NCBI RefSeq assembly: GCF_016107625.1
Contig: NZ_JABASV010000007.1
Coordinates: 62,001-126,000, forward strand
Direction: 5' to 3'
DNA: 64,000 nucleotides
From: Vreelandella alkaliphila
GTDB lineage: Bacteria > Pseudomonadota > Gammaproteobacteria > Pseudomonadales > Halomonadaceae
Shown: piece by piece, positions 36,196 through 45,357 of the stretch
Layout: every line of letters starts with the position of its first letter
Numbering within the stretch: position 1 is the first letter of the stretch
Translations under genes and position numbers: made by a program
The notes under the pieces: model-generated
What the model was told of the DNA's origin: nothing
What the model saw: the letters and a program-made list of their open reading frames with translations, nothing else
Databases searched by the model: none

Positions 36196-37092
36196 ATGAC
36201 GCGTACTAAGCCATTTCAAGGTGAGTTTGCCAGCAACAAACTGGCCATCTGGATTCAAACACTTCGCCCGCGTACTTTGCCTGCAGCGATAGGCCCCATT
36301 TTGCTAGGGCAGGCGTTAGTCCTGCCAAGCCATTTCTCCTGGCTCACCGCGTGCTTATGCTTAGTTAGTGCATTAGCGCTACAGCTTGCGGTTAATTTGG
36401 CCAATGATCTTTTTGATGGGCTTTCGGGCGTCGATCAGCACGATCGTCTAGGGCCAGTACGTGCACTCCAGTCTGGCTTGTTAGGAGTTAGTGAGCTGCG
36501 GGTAGGACTGCTGCTAATGCTAGGAATTGCCTTGGTAACGGGTGTATGGCTAGCCCTCTTTGGGCATTGGTTATTGTGGGTGTTTGGTGGGCTAGCGCTG
36601 CTTGGTGTGCTGGGTTACAGCGGTGGAAGGAGTCCCTATGCCAATCTGGGATTAGGAGAAGTGGCCGTCTGGCTGTTTTTTGGCCCAGTGGCCGTGTTAG
36701 GTAGCCTGCTGGCCCAACAAAGCCCAGTAAACGAAAGAGCCATCATCAGCGCATTGCTGATGGGGCTACCCGTGGCTGCCATTTTGGTCGTTAATAATCT
36801 TCGTGACCGCTTTACTGATGCGCGGGCTGGTAAACGAACACTAGCAGTGCGGCTCGGACCACGAGCCACTCGATGGCTTTTTAGCTTCTTAACGCTCGGC
36901 CCCTGGATGGTATCTCTGCCTTACTCAACAGAAGTTTGGCGCTGGGGGGTATGGAGCTGCCTGGGCTTAATAGGCGTAGGATTAAATGTAGTGTTTTGGC
37001 AGCGAGATGGGGCGGCACTCAATCCAGTATTGGGAAAGACAGCGCTCTATTCTTTAGCGATAGCCGTCTGGTTGATTCTACGTTTTGCGTAA
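36196..37092 (+). CDS. menA: UbiA-family prenyltransferase, MenA-like
   Basis: Integral membrane prenyltransferase of 298 residues with about eight or nine helices. It fits 1,4-dihydroxy-2-naphthoate polyprenyltransferase (menaquinone synthesis): IWIQTLRPRTLPAAIGPILLG at the start (in two parts), the first Asp-rich motif NLANDLFDGLSGVDQHDR, GPVRALQSG, and the second NNLRDRFTDARAGKRTLAVRLG (in two parts). MenA-type order is clear, but no other men gene is present nearby, so the true aromatic acceptor is an inference. It lies alone between the moa cluster and surface polysaccharide genes. Confidence 0.82.
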   Translation: MTRTKPFQGEFASNKLAIWIQTLRPRTLPAAIGPILLGQALVLPSHFSWLTACLCLVSALALQLAVNLANDLFDGLSGVDQHDRLGPVRALQSGLLGVSELRVGLLLMLGIALVTGVWLALFGHWLLWVFGGLALLGVLGYSGGRSPYANLGLGEVAVWLFFGPVAVLGSLLAQQSPVNERAIISALLMGLPVAAILVVNNLRDRFTDARAGKRTLAVRLGPRATRWLFSFLTLGPWMVSLPYSTEVWRWGVWSCLGLIGVGLNVVFWQRDGAALNPVLGKTALYSLAIAVWLILRFA

Positions 37093-37575
37093 GCAACAAC
37101 ACATGCGGATCAATAATTGCTGCTGTTCTCTTTTCTTTTAGTGCGTTTTTATTCACTGCAAAGAGGAGGCAAAGGGGAGAAGAAGCCGCTGGTAGCAAGT
37201 TCCCAGTGAGTATTGTCATCGCGCTTAGGTTCTTGTTGCCTGCAGATAATTAGCTTTTTAATCGTGTGTGGCTGATGTTGTTAAGCTTTATTGATTAATG
37301 TGCCGGCTCATTATTCGCAAGCTATCGTCAGCTTGTTTTACTATCGATAAGGTTAAGCTGATCAATAGTGTTCTATTAATTGGGAACTCCCCCTACAATC
37401 TATGTCGGTGCCTAGATTTTACGCGTAATTTATTGAGTAGTTTTGATAGATCTAAATTGCCAGCAATACTGTGCAAGTAAATAATACAAACTGTGTGCAC
37501 GTATTTAAAAGGCTATGGGCTTGCGTAAACAAGCTAGAGATTGCTTCCCGGTGACACTGACAAGGCAGATGCTTT
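37093..37575. other. Gap of about 480 bp, possible weak terminator
   Basis: No supported gene. At 37318-37339 CAAGCT and AGCTTG pair across six bases and are followed by TTTT, a weak intrinsic-terminator candidate 225 bp past the menA-like gene. The rest is AT-rich and unremarkable. Confidence 0.5.
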
Positions 37576-38808
37576 ATGCAGGCTATCGCAATCACCACAT
37601 TCCCGCTGTTGGTGCCTTTAGGCTATTGGCTAGGGCTGGTGGTTACTCTTATAGGGGGAAGCCTTGCTTGGAGAAAAACACCAAATTGGCGCTGTATAGA
37701 GCGTACGAGTGGGCGTGATGATCACCTTTTATTAGTGTTGATCGTCGGGCTGGGTGTCGTCGATATTGTCATTGGCGTATGGCATGGCAGCTTGAAACAG
37801 GCACTTCCATTGGCGGGAGCCGCTTGGCTAGCTGCGCTGGTTGTGTTGATGATTGGCGCCGTTAAACCACCGCCAGCAGGGTGGTGGGCTGGGCTGGCAT
37901 TAAGCGGGTTAGGAGCGGGTGGATGGGCTGCGTGGCAAAAATTTGGGGTTGGATTGACGCGCGCGACAGGGCACCCGCCGTTACACTCCATTTTCTTCGG
38001 TAATTTTGCGTTATTGAGTGCGCTGTTATGTCTGGCTGGTTTGAGCTGGGCCTGGCATCAGAGAGCGTCACGTTTTGGTTGGTTGTTACTGTTACTGGGG
38101 GGCGCAGCAGGAGGCGTAATGGCATCGGCACTTTCCGGTACGCGAGGTGGTTGGTTAGCCCTGCCATTAGCGGTAGGGGTGTTTTACTACAGTTATGCGC
38201 ATCAATGGCGAGCAGCATGGCGTTGGTTGGGTATCTGTTGTGTCGTGGCAGTGCTGGTGGTGGCGTATGTCATCCCGCAAAGCGGAGTGGAAAGGCGGGT
38301 GAATAAGGCGGTAGCTGATGTGCACCACTATATTGAGGGAACGGATGTTGGCTCTATAGGAGCGCGTCTGGAAATGTATCGCGGTGCCTTGTGGTTAATA
38401 GGTGAGCATCCGTTCCTGGGCTACGGACATGAAGGCTATCAGCCCGCAATGCAAAGGCTAGAAGCTGAAGGGGTTCTAAGCCCGAAGTTAGGCAATTACT
38501 GGCATGCGCACAATGATCTACTGGATGCCTGGGTGAGGCGAGGACTGTTTGGCATGTTAGTGGTGCTGGGGCTTTACCTTGTGCCTTTGTGGCATTTCCT
38601 CCCAGGTTTACGTAGTGAAAATCCAGTGTATAAATCTTTTTCTGTTGCTGGAGTACTGTTGACAGTCGCTTTTATAAGCTTTGGTTTGAGCTACTCTTTT
38701 TTCGCTTACCCTGCAGGTATAGCCGTATATGCTAGCTGGCTGGTTTTCCTGTGGGTTCAGATTCCCGAGGCACTTCCGCAGAAGAGTCGCTATGGATACG
38801 CTAATTAA
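37576..38808 (+). CDS. O-antigen ligase / polymerase-like protein (Wzy_C)
   Basis: Membrane protein of 410 residues with about ten to twelve helices and a large periplasmic loop, of the WaaL/Wzy_C family. The family core is ALSGTRGGWLALP, then IGARLEMYRGALWLIGEHPFLGYGHEGY (in two parts), and HAHNDLLDAWVRRGLFG with the conserved His. Members either ligate O-antigen to lipid A core or polymerise repeat units; sequence alone does not decide. It stands upstream of the capsule operon, which has its own member at 45358-46497, so this copy may be the lipopolysaccharide ligase. Confidence 0.85.
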   Translation: MQAIAITTFPLLVPLGYWLGLVVTLIGGSLAWRKTPNWRCIERTSGRDDHLLLVLIVGLGVVDIVIGVWHGSLKQALPLAGAAWLAALVVLMIGAVKPPPAGWWAGLALSGLGAGGWAAWQKFGVGLTRATGHPPLHSIFFGNFALLSALLCLAGLSWAWHQRASRFGWLLLLLGGAAGGVMASALSGTRGGWLALPLAVGVFYYSYAHQWRAAWRWLGICCVVAVLVVAYVIPQSGVERRVNKAVADVHHYIEGTDVGSIGARLEMYRGALWLIGEHPFLGYGHEGYQPAMQRLEAEGVLSPKLGNYWHAHNDLLDAWVRRGLFGMLVVLGLYLVPLWHFLPGLRSENPVYKSFSVAGVLLTVAFISFGLSYSFFAYPAGIAVYASWLVFLWVQIPEALPQKSRYGYAN

Positions 38809-38958
38809 TGCGTTGGCTGCAACAATAGTGATACCCCATGGCTTTGATGACTATCACCTTTGTATCGAATGCGGGGTCGGCTTGCTATCGGATGTATGCA
38901 TTAAGCACGCTATTTGAAGACTAGACGCTCCGCTTCTTGTTAAGGAAATAAGTAGCTT

Positions 38959-39411
38959 ATGTTCAAGCATATTTTGGTAGTTTGTACGGGTAATATCTGT
39001 CGCAGCCCTGTCGCTGAAGCAATCCTCAGGCAGCAACTCACTAACTGCCAAGTCAGTTCAGCTGGCTTAGGTGCCTTGCAAGGTGAGCCCGTATCATCGT
39101 TTGCGCAGCAATTGGCTGAATCGGATGGTCTGGATGTTACTCACCATCGTGCACGCCAACTGACAGTGCCAATGATTCAAAAAGCCGACCTTATTTTAGT
39201 GATGACGGAAGGCCAACGTCGTGCTCTAGGTGAGCAAGCACCACATGCATTGGGTAAGACGCTGTTACTTGGACGCTGGCTGAATGACGGTGAAGGGCAA
39301 GACATCCCTGATCCGTATAGAAAGACGCTAGATGTCTTTGAGCATGTGCATACGCTGTTAAAGGATGCGAGCTTTTTGTGGGTAGACAAGCTTCCAAAAA
39401 CGCTACGTTGA
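38959..39411 (+). CDS. wzb: Low-molecular-weight protein tyrosine phosphatase, Wzb-like
   Basis: Cytoplasmic phosphatase of 150 residues with the P-loop VCTGNICRSP (catalytic Cys9, Arg15) and the general-acid loop DIPDPYRK. Such enzymes dephosphorylate the tyrosine tail of Wzc and allow capsule polymerisation to cycle. It lies just upstream of wza-wzc but on the far side of a 630-bp leader, so it is probably transcribed separately; in E. coli wzb lies between wza and wzc. The ATG at 38959 follows TAAGGAA. Confidence 0.92.
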   Translation: MFKHILVVCTGNICRSPVAEAILRQQLTNCQVSSAGLGALQGEPVSSFAQQLAESDGLDVTHHRARQLTVPMIQKADLILVMTEGQRRALGEQAPHALGKTLLLGRWLNDGEGQDIPDPYRKTLDVFEHVHTLLKDASFLWVDKLPKTLR

Positions 39412-40042
39412 TACCGGTCATTTTGAGCAGGGCCCCCTAATCTGCGTCAGGTGGCCTTCTAGATTTCTCCTTCTGAGACTTTCCTTCCTCTCTTTCGCTG
39501 AATCTTCACTGATGCAGCGAGCGGCTATTAATAGCCAGATTGATTTCTAATTAAGAATTTACGCACACAAAGCCCCAACCTAAGTTAATCCTATGTTTGT
39601 AACGTTTCTGTTACATGAAAAATTGGCTTTCAGAGAGCACCTGTTTTCTTTATATAGGTACTGTAAAAATCTAATGACAATATTGTTAAATATTATTCAT
39701 ATTTTTTAATATATTGATTTTTCGTAATTATTATTTGAAATAATACCAGTTCTCCTTTTTTTCCTTCCCTAGAAACCTAGAGTTTCTCCTGTTTTTGCTA
39801 CCGCTTAAGCATGTCTCCCTGCTCAAAAAAGTAGTAGTTATTTCACCCTCTGGTAGTTATGTAAATAAAGTTATTCTTTTTGTATTCTTATGTAACATTA
39901 AAAATAATTACCAAGTGGGTAGTTCTGTCTCATGGCGATAGTGAATTGATGTCGCCTGGGCTGTGTTCCATAAGGCTCTGGGAAATGCCTGACCAAAATC
40001 CTCGGGCGGTAGCGTGGCTAGACAAAAGCAAAGGGAGCAACC
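39412..40042 (+). other. Long AT-rich leader of the capsule operon
   Basis: About 630 bp before wza. AT-rich blocks (39660-39760, 39850-39920) are likely promoter and silencing regions; the direct repeat GTAGTTAT occurs at about 39833 and 39852. The right end contains an ops-like element (40005-40015) and the wza ribosome site AAAGGGAG. No gene is supported. Confidence 0.65.
40005..40015 (+). promoter_or_regulatory. ops-like element (RfaH recruitment site)
   Basis: GGCGGTAGCGT, followed by GG, matches the E. coli ops core GGCGGTAGCGTG over 12 bases. It is on the coding strand, 28 bp before the wza ATG, in the untranslated leader of a long polysaccharide operon, which is exactly where ops/JUMPStart elements occur. 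It should pause RNA polymerase and load RfaH so that the roughly 21-kb operon is read through. Confidence 0.8.
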
Positions 40043-41194
40043 ATGAATAATTTCAATGAAGTAGAAAGAGTGGAATCTAGAAGAAGTCCAGTTCGACTAG
40101 TCCACTATCTCGTATTGATCGTGCTCCTGGGAGTCCTCAGTGGCTGCGCTATGGCCCCTGGTGGCCATATTGATCAGGACAACCTTGAGCAATCACTAGA
40201 TGGACGAGTGGACGTGGAGCAGATCACCCCAGATTTAGTGAATGCGATGTTTGAAAGAGATGTTTCTTCTCGGGTTCCATCTCCCGCATTGAATCCAGTG
40301 GTGCCGGGGTATGAGTACCGGGTGGGGCCTGGCGATATTTTAAGTGTGATTGTCTATGACCATCCAGAACTGACCATCCCCGCAGGTTCTGAGCGCTCAG
40401 CAGCAGAAACCGGTAACCGGATACGGCCCAATGGCACCATGTTTTATCCATACGTGGGGCGTGTAAGGGTTGAGGGAATGACGCTTGATGAAGTGCGTAA
40501 CCTAATTACTCGGCGTCTAGCCAATGTGATCAATGAGCCGCAAGTGGAAGTTGGCATCGCGGCGTTTAACTCCCAGAAAGTCTATATCAGTGGTGCTGTC
40601 GAAAACCCTGGCACATTACCACTAACCATCGTGCCGATGACAATCCTGGATGCCATCAGTGCAGTAGGCGGGGCGCGGGAAAATGCCGACTGGCGAAACG
40701 TAACGTTGAGTCGTAATGGTGGCGAAGAGCGCATCTCACTTTATGCAATGATGCGTCAGGGGGATATGACGCAGAATCGTTTGCTGCGTGATGGTGACTT
40801 GCTTCATGTCCCTACTATGGAGAACCAGAACGTAGTGGTGATGGGGCAGGTAGTACGTCCCGGTACAATCGCTATTGGCAATGAACGGATCACCTTAACG
40901 GATGCATTAGGCAGGGCTGGTGGTGTGAATGAGAGCCGGGCTGAGCCTTCAGGAATTTTTGTAGTACGAGGTAACTCGCCAGGTAGTGAAAAGTTCGCCA
41001 CTGTTTATCAGTTAGATATCAGGGATGCTACACGGCTATTGCTTGGAACTCGCTTTCCTCTCCAGCCTCAGGATGTGGTGTACGTGACATCAGCACCACT
41101 GGCTCGTTGGAACTCGGTCATTTCTCTGCTGCTGCCATCAGTTAGTCTGCCGGGCAATGTTGTAACGGTAGCCAATGATGCCAGCGAGCTTTAA
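40043..41194 (+). CDS. wza: Outer membrane polysaccharide export lipoprotein Wza
   Basis: Outer-membrane channel for capsule export, 383 residues. It has a lipoprotein signal peptide with lipobox VLSGC (Cys35), a Poly_export domain (about 90-180, YRVGPGDILSVIVYDHPEL in parts), and SLBB domains (VYISGAVENPG at about 185-195 and VVVMGQVVRPG at about 270-280). The C-terminal amphipathic helix (RWNSVISLLLPSVSLPG) would form the outer-membrane barrel. First gene after the ops-like element. Confidence 0.95.
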   Translation: MNNFNEVERVESRRSPVRLVHYLVLIVLLGVLSGCAMAPGGHIDQDNLEQSLDGRVDVEQITPDLVNAMFERDVSSRVPSPALNPVVPGYEYRVGPGDILSVIVYDHPELTIPAGSERSAAETGNRIRPNGTMFYPYVGRVRVEGMTLDEVRNLITRRLANVINEPQVEVGIAAFNSQKVYISGAVENPGTLPLTIVPMTILDAISAVGGARENADWRNVTLSRNGGEERISLYAMMRQGDMTQNRLLRDGDLLHVPTMENQNVVVMGQVVRPGTIAIGNERITLTDALGRAGGVNESRAEPSGIFVVRGNSPGSEKFATVYQLDIRDATRLLLGTRFPLQPQDVVYVTSAPLARWNSVISLLLPSVSLPGNVVTVANDASEL

Positions 41195-41236
41195 GTGGCT
41201 ATTTTGAATAGCATTTCTGAATAGCGAGGCATGACC

Positions 41237-43495
41237 ATGAACTACTTTCCTCATCCACCTTCATCATCAGCTAGCCCCCAGGAGAGTGATGACCTTAATC
41301 TGCGCAAGCTGGTCGACACACTATCTGACCATCGCTGGTTTATCGTAACGATAACGGGGCTTTTTCTCCTGGCAGGATATTTTTATGCCAGTTCTCAGCC
41401 ACGTATCTATCAGGCTGACGCGTTGGTTCAGATAGAGAGTCGAGGGGCTAACTTGGCGTTTATGGAGTCATTGGGTGAGCAACAGCCAGGTAACCCTACC
41501 GCCGCAGAGCTCGAAATATTGCGATCACGTATGGTGTTGGGAGAAACAGCTGAACGGCAAGACCTGGCGATTAAGGTTGAACCGCGTCGATTGCCGGTCA
41601 TTGGAGACTTTCTTGTCAATCATGGGGTTAGTCAGGATTTAATCGAAAGCCTAACCCCGGCCTTTATGCGCGAATGGTTAGGAATGGGAGAAGAGAGTCG
41701 CTGGCAAAATCCTTATGTGTGGGCCAACGAGTCTGTGCGTGTCTCACGCTTTTCTGTGCCCGATGAACATGTGGGAAGTGAGCACCTACTGCGTATAAAG
41801 GAAGAGGGTAACTTTGAGTTATGGCTAGAAGATGAGCGAGTGCTTATCGGTAACGTTGGGGAAACCGTTCAAGATGAGGGGGTAGGTTATCGTCTTTTTA
41901 TTAGCCAGGCAGCTGCCCATCCTGGTGCTGAATTCAGCTTGACGCGTATGTCGTCTCTTAATGCGATAAAAGACCTTGAGAGTCGTTTTGAGGTGATGCC
42001 GAGAGGTATTGAATCAGGTGTCTATGAACTTATGCTTAGTGGTGCGGACCGCAGTAAGATCCAGCCGACACTTGACACCCTAACAGGGGTTTTTCTAACT
42101 CAGAATGTGCAGCGTCATTCAGAAGAAGCAGAGAAACAAATCGCCTTTCTTGGCGAGCAAATTCCCCAAGTTAGGGATCAGCTATCTAATGCGGAGGGAA
42201 TGCTCAATGACTATCGGGCGCAGCGTGACTCAGTTGACTTAACATTCGAGACGCAAAATCTTCTCACCCGTGTGGTAGATGTAGAAAATCAACTCAGCGA
42301 GTTGGCTATGAGGGAGGCCGACTTAGCTGAGCGGTACCGCCCCTCGCATCCCAACTATCAAACCTTGTTAAGGCAGCGCTCTCAACTCGTAGAGGAGCGT
42401 GACCGTCTCAATGCCCAGGTCAATGAATTGCCTGAAACTCAACAAGAAGTGCTTCGCCTGACTCGGGACAGTCAGGTCAATCAGCAAGTGTATGTTCAAC
42501 TGCTCAATCAACTTCAAGAGATGCGTTTGGTTAAAGCCGGTACGGTGGGTAACGTACGCATCCTTGATGCCGCTATTCTAAATCCGGGCACTATCGCACC
42601 GCGCATTCCATTGATAACGGCTGTCAGTGCACTGATAGGCGCGTTGTTGGCCACGATGCTGGTGGTCGTGCGGTTGTTACTGAGTCGCGCGATTAAGTCA
42701 CCCGAGCAACTGGAAGAGTTGGGGTTGCCTGTCTATGCAACGCTGCCAGATTCTGGCGGGCAAACAGGGCTTACCGAGCGAATTCGTCCGCGCCATTCTA
42801 AAAAGGTTCAGGAAGTTTTCCGAGGCTTGCTGGCGATTAAAAAACCCGCCGAAATTGCGGTGGAAGCGTTGCGTGGTCTGCGAACTAGCCTCTATTTTGC
42901 GATGCTCGAATCGGACAATAACCGCTTGATGATTACCGGTGCGAGCCCAGGGGTTGGCAAGAGCTTTGTCGCCGCCAATTTAGCCGCTGTCTGTGCCCAG
43001 GCGGGGCAAAGAGTTCTATTGATTGATGCCGATATGCGTCGTGGACATCTGCATCATGCGTTTCACAGCAAGGGCGTTAAAGGCCTTTCAGAGTTGTTAG
43101 CACGACGAATCGATGCAGAAGAAGCTGTTCGCCATAGCGACTTAGAAGGGTTGGATTATGTTGCTCGGGGCAGTGTGCCGCCTAATCCATCGGAGTTGTT
43201 AATGCAGCAAAGCTTCCACGATTTCCTGGAAGCCATGAGCCAGTGCTATGACTTAGTGATCGTAGATACGCCGCCGATACTGGCGGTAACCGATGCAACG
43301 GTGGTGGGTAAGCTGGCGGGAACCAGTTTGATGGTAGTCCGCTTCGACAGCCATCCTCCTGGAGAAATTAAGGCTGCTAAACGCCGTCTGGAGAGCGCTG
43401 GCGTGAATATTAAAGGTGCAATCCTAAACGGCGTTAAGAAAACCACCAACAGCCGTCATGGCTACTATGGCAGCTACCTCTATGCTTACCGGTGA
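41237..43495 (+). CDS. wzc: Capsule export tyrosine autokinase Wzc
   Basis: Inner-membrane polysaccharide copolymerase with a cytoplasmic BY-kinase, 752 residues. An N-terminal Wzz domain has the first helix at about 35-55 and the second at about 455-480, with a periplasmic coiled coil between. The kinase has Walker A GASPGVGKS (about 567-575), Walker A' LLIDADMRRG and Walker B DLVIVDTPP. The C-terminus is tyrosine-rich (YYGSYLYAYR), the autophosphorylation tail. ATG 41237 is chosen over ATG 41231 because GAGG lies seven bases before it. It should be dephosphorylated by Wzb. Confidence 0.95.
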   Translation: MNYFPHPPSSSASPQESDDLNLRKLVDTLSDHRWFIVTITGLFLLAGYFYASSQPRIYQADALVQIESRGANLAFMESLGEQQPGNPTAAELEILRSRMVLGETAERQDLAIKVEPRRLPVIGDFLVNHGVSQDLIESLTPAFMREWLGMGEESRWQNPYVWANESVRVSRFSVPDEHVGSEHLLRIKEEGNFELWLEDERVLIGNVGETVQDEGVGYRLFISQAAAHPGAEFSLTRMSSLNAIKDLESRFEVMPRGIESGVYELMLSGADRSKIQPTLDTLTGVFLTQNVQRHSEEAEKQIAFLGEQIPQVRDQLSNAEGMLNDYRAQRDSVDLTFETQNLLTRVVDVENQLSELAMREADLAERYRPSHPNYQTLLRQRSQLVEERDRLNAQVNELPETQQEVLRLTRDSQVNQQVYVQLLNQLQEMRLVKAGTVGNVRILDAAILNPGTIAPRIPLITAVSALIGALLATMLVVVRLLLSRAIKSPEQLEELGLPVYATLPDSGGQTGLTERIRPRHSKKVQEVFRGLLAIKKPAEIAVEALRGLRTSLYFAMLESDNNRLMITGASPGVGKSFVAANLAAVCAQAGQRVLLIDADMRRGHLHHAFHSKGVKGLSELLARRIDAEEAVRHSDLEGLDYVARGSVPPNPSELLMQQSFHDFLEAMSQCYDLVIVDTPPILAVTDATVVGKLAGTSLMVVRFDSHPPGEIKAAKRRLESAGVNIKGAILNGVKKTTNSRHGYYGSYLYAYR

Positions 43496-43501
43496 TCCAA
43501 G

Positions 43502-45319
43502 ATGCTGAAGCAATTACGCGAACTCTACTCGTTATTGACGCAGCAACAGCGGCGCCAATTATTGAGGCTCCAGGTGCTGATTATCGGTATGGCGTTGGCA
43601 CAAATTGCTGGGGTCATTGCTATTGGGCCGTTTATGGCGGTTGTGGGAGATATGAATAAGCTCCAGGGCGATGGTTGGCTTGCTATGGCGTATAGCGTTA
43701 CCGGTATGCAAAGCCCCAAGGCTTTCTTAAGTTTATTGGGTGCCATGGTACTCGGCGTTCTGTTGATGGCGGCCTTGCTGTCTATCTATACGTCTTGGCG
43801 GCTGGCGCTTTACAGCGCCCGTGTGGGGGCAGAACTGTCAAGTCGCCTCTACCGCTATTACCTGCACCAGCCTTGGTTGTTTCATTCCAATCAAAATACC
43901 AGTGCTCTGACCACTAAGGTATCTGCGGAAGTCCAGCGTGTGTCTCTTAAGATCATCAATCCTGTTATGGAGCTTAATGCTAAGTTGATCATGCTATCAC
44001 TGATGACCTTAGCCATTTTTCTCTATAATCCCTTGGTGGCGATAATTGGTGTAGTGGTCTTTTTTGGGACTTATTTACTGCTTTACCAAACGGTTAGGCG
44101 TTTTTTAATCATTAACGGAAGACGAATTTCTAAAGCTCAATCCAAGCGTTTTAAATTGATGAGTGAAGGATTCGGTGGCATTAAGGATCTGCTTTTACTA
44201 CATCGCCAGGCAAGTTTTACCACACGCTTTGATGATGCCTGCAATTCTATCGCGCGTGGTGAAGGAGTGACGCAGGGGCTAAGTGAAGCCCCACGTTATG
44301 CCATTGAACTGGTAGCTTTTGGTTCGGTTATTGTGTTGGTGCTTTATCTGCTTAACCTTTATGAGGGTAATCTTGGGGCAATTTTGCCAGCACTCTCTAT
44401 TTATGCGCTGGCAGGCTTTAAAATGCTGCCTGGTTTTCAAAAGATATACACCTCACTTACAAAAATTCGCGGCAACTTAGCCGCTTATAACGCCATTCGC
44501 GATGACTTGATCGCCAGCCGTGATGAGACGAAAAACGGCGATATCGCCATTAATGAAACTCAGTCAGCAGCTTCAATAACGCCTTGGGTACCTCAGCAAG
44601 AGATAAAAATCCAGGATGTGGTCTTCGACTATCCAGGAACGCGGGCCTTGGCGCTTGATCGGCTCACGCTAACGATCCCCGTCAACCAGATGGTGGGGCT
44701 AGTGGGAACCTCTGGTAGTGGCAAGAGCACGGCGGTGGATTTATTACTCGGCTTGATTGAGCCCCAGCAAGGTCAAGTACTGATTGATGGTGTTCCCTTA
44801 ACGCATGAGAATTTACGCCAATGGCAGGCGGGGGTGGGGTTTGTGCCTCAGCAGATATTTTTGTCCGATGCCAGCATCCTCGAAAACGTCGCCTTTGCTA
44901 TCGAGCGCAAGGATATTGATGTTGAGAGGGTTAAGGAATCGCTGCGTATGGCGCAATTGGATGATCTGCTTGATAGATTCCCGGAGGGGCTTGAAACACG
45001 CATAGGCGAGCGCGGTGTTCAGATATCTGGTGGGCAGCGCCAACGCCTGGGAATCGCTCGCGCCCTTTATCAGCAAGCTAGAGTGCTGGTGTTTGACGAG
45101 GCGACGAGTGCGTTGGATGGCATTACCGAGCGCCGTGTAATGGAAGACATCCAGCGATTTTCCGGCCAGATGACCGTCATCATGATTGCCCATCGTCTAG
45201 CGACTGTTAAGGGATGCGACATCATTTATATGCTTGAGAATGGGCAGGTAATTGATGCTGGCACTTACGACGACTTGGCCAGCCGTAACCATACTTTCCA
45301 GATGATGGCGAATCTCTAG
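43502..45319 (+). CDS. ABC transporter, fused permease-ATPase, PglK-like flippase
   Basis: A 605-residue half transporter with an N-terminal six-helix membrane domain (about 1-330) and an ATPase domain: Walker A GTSGSGKS (about 403-410), signature ISGGQRQR, Walker B VLVFDEATSAL and the H-loop IAHRLATV. The membrane part, for instance HQPWLFHSNQNTSALTTKV and the stretch GGIKDLLLLHR, resembles PglK/WlaB-type exporters that flip lipid-linked oligosaccharides rather than MsbA. It starts 6 bp after wzc. No Wzx flippase is present in the cluster, so this is the probable flippase. Confidence 0.85.
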   Translation: MLKQLRELYSLLTQQQRRQLLRLQVLIIGMALAQIAGVIAIGPFMAVVGDMNKLQGDGWLAMAYSVTGMQSPKAFLSLLGAMVLGVLLMAALLSIYTSWRLALYSARVGAELSSRLYRYYLHQPWLFHSNQNTSALTTKVSAEVQRVSLKIINPVMELNAKLIMLSLMTLAIFLYNPLVAIIGVVVFFGTYLLLYQTVRRFLIINGRRISKAQSKRFKLMSEGFGGIKDLLLLHRQASFTTRFDDACNSIARGEGVTQGLSEAPRYAIELVAFGSVIVLVLYLLNLYEGNLGAILPALSIYALAGFKMLPGFQKIYTSLTKIRGNLAAYNAIRDDLIASRDETKNGDIAINETQSAASITPWVPQQEIKIQDVVFDYPGTRALALDRLTLTIPVNQMVGLVGTSGSGKSTAVDLLLGLIEPQQGQVLIDGVPLTHENLRQWQAGVGFVPQQIFLSDASILENVAFAIERKDIDVERVKESLRMAQLDDLLDRFPEGLETRIGERGVQISGGQRQRLGIARALYQQARVLVFDEATSALDGITERRVMEDIQRFSGQMTVIMIAHRLATVKGCDIIYMLENGQVIDAGTYDDLASRNHTFQMMANL

Positions 45320-45357
45320 CCAGGCGTCTCTTCCAAGATAGACAAAAGGGTATCGCC

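Noticed and set aside
38809..38958. Small open frame between the ligase-like gene and wzb
   Set aside because: It is a continuation of another frame through the end of the ligase gene, without its own start signal or similarity.
43502..45319. MsbA lipid A exporter
   Set aside because: The ATPase motifs would fit, but the membrane domain and the location inside a capsule operon fit PglK-type glycolipid flippases better.
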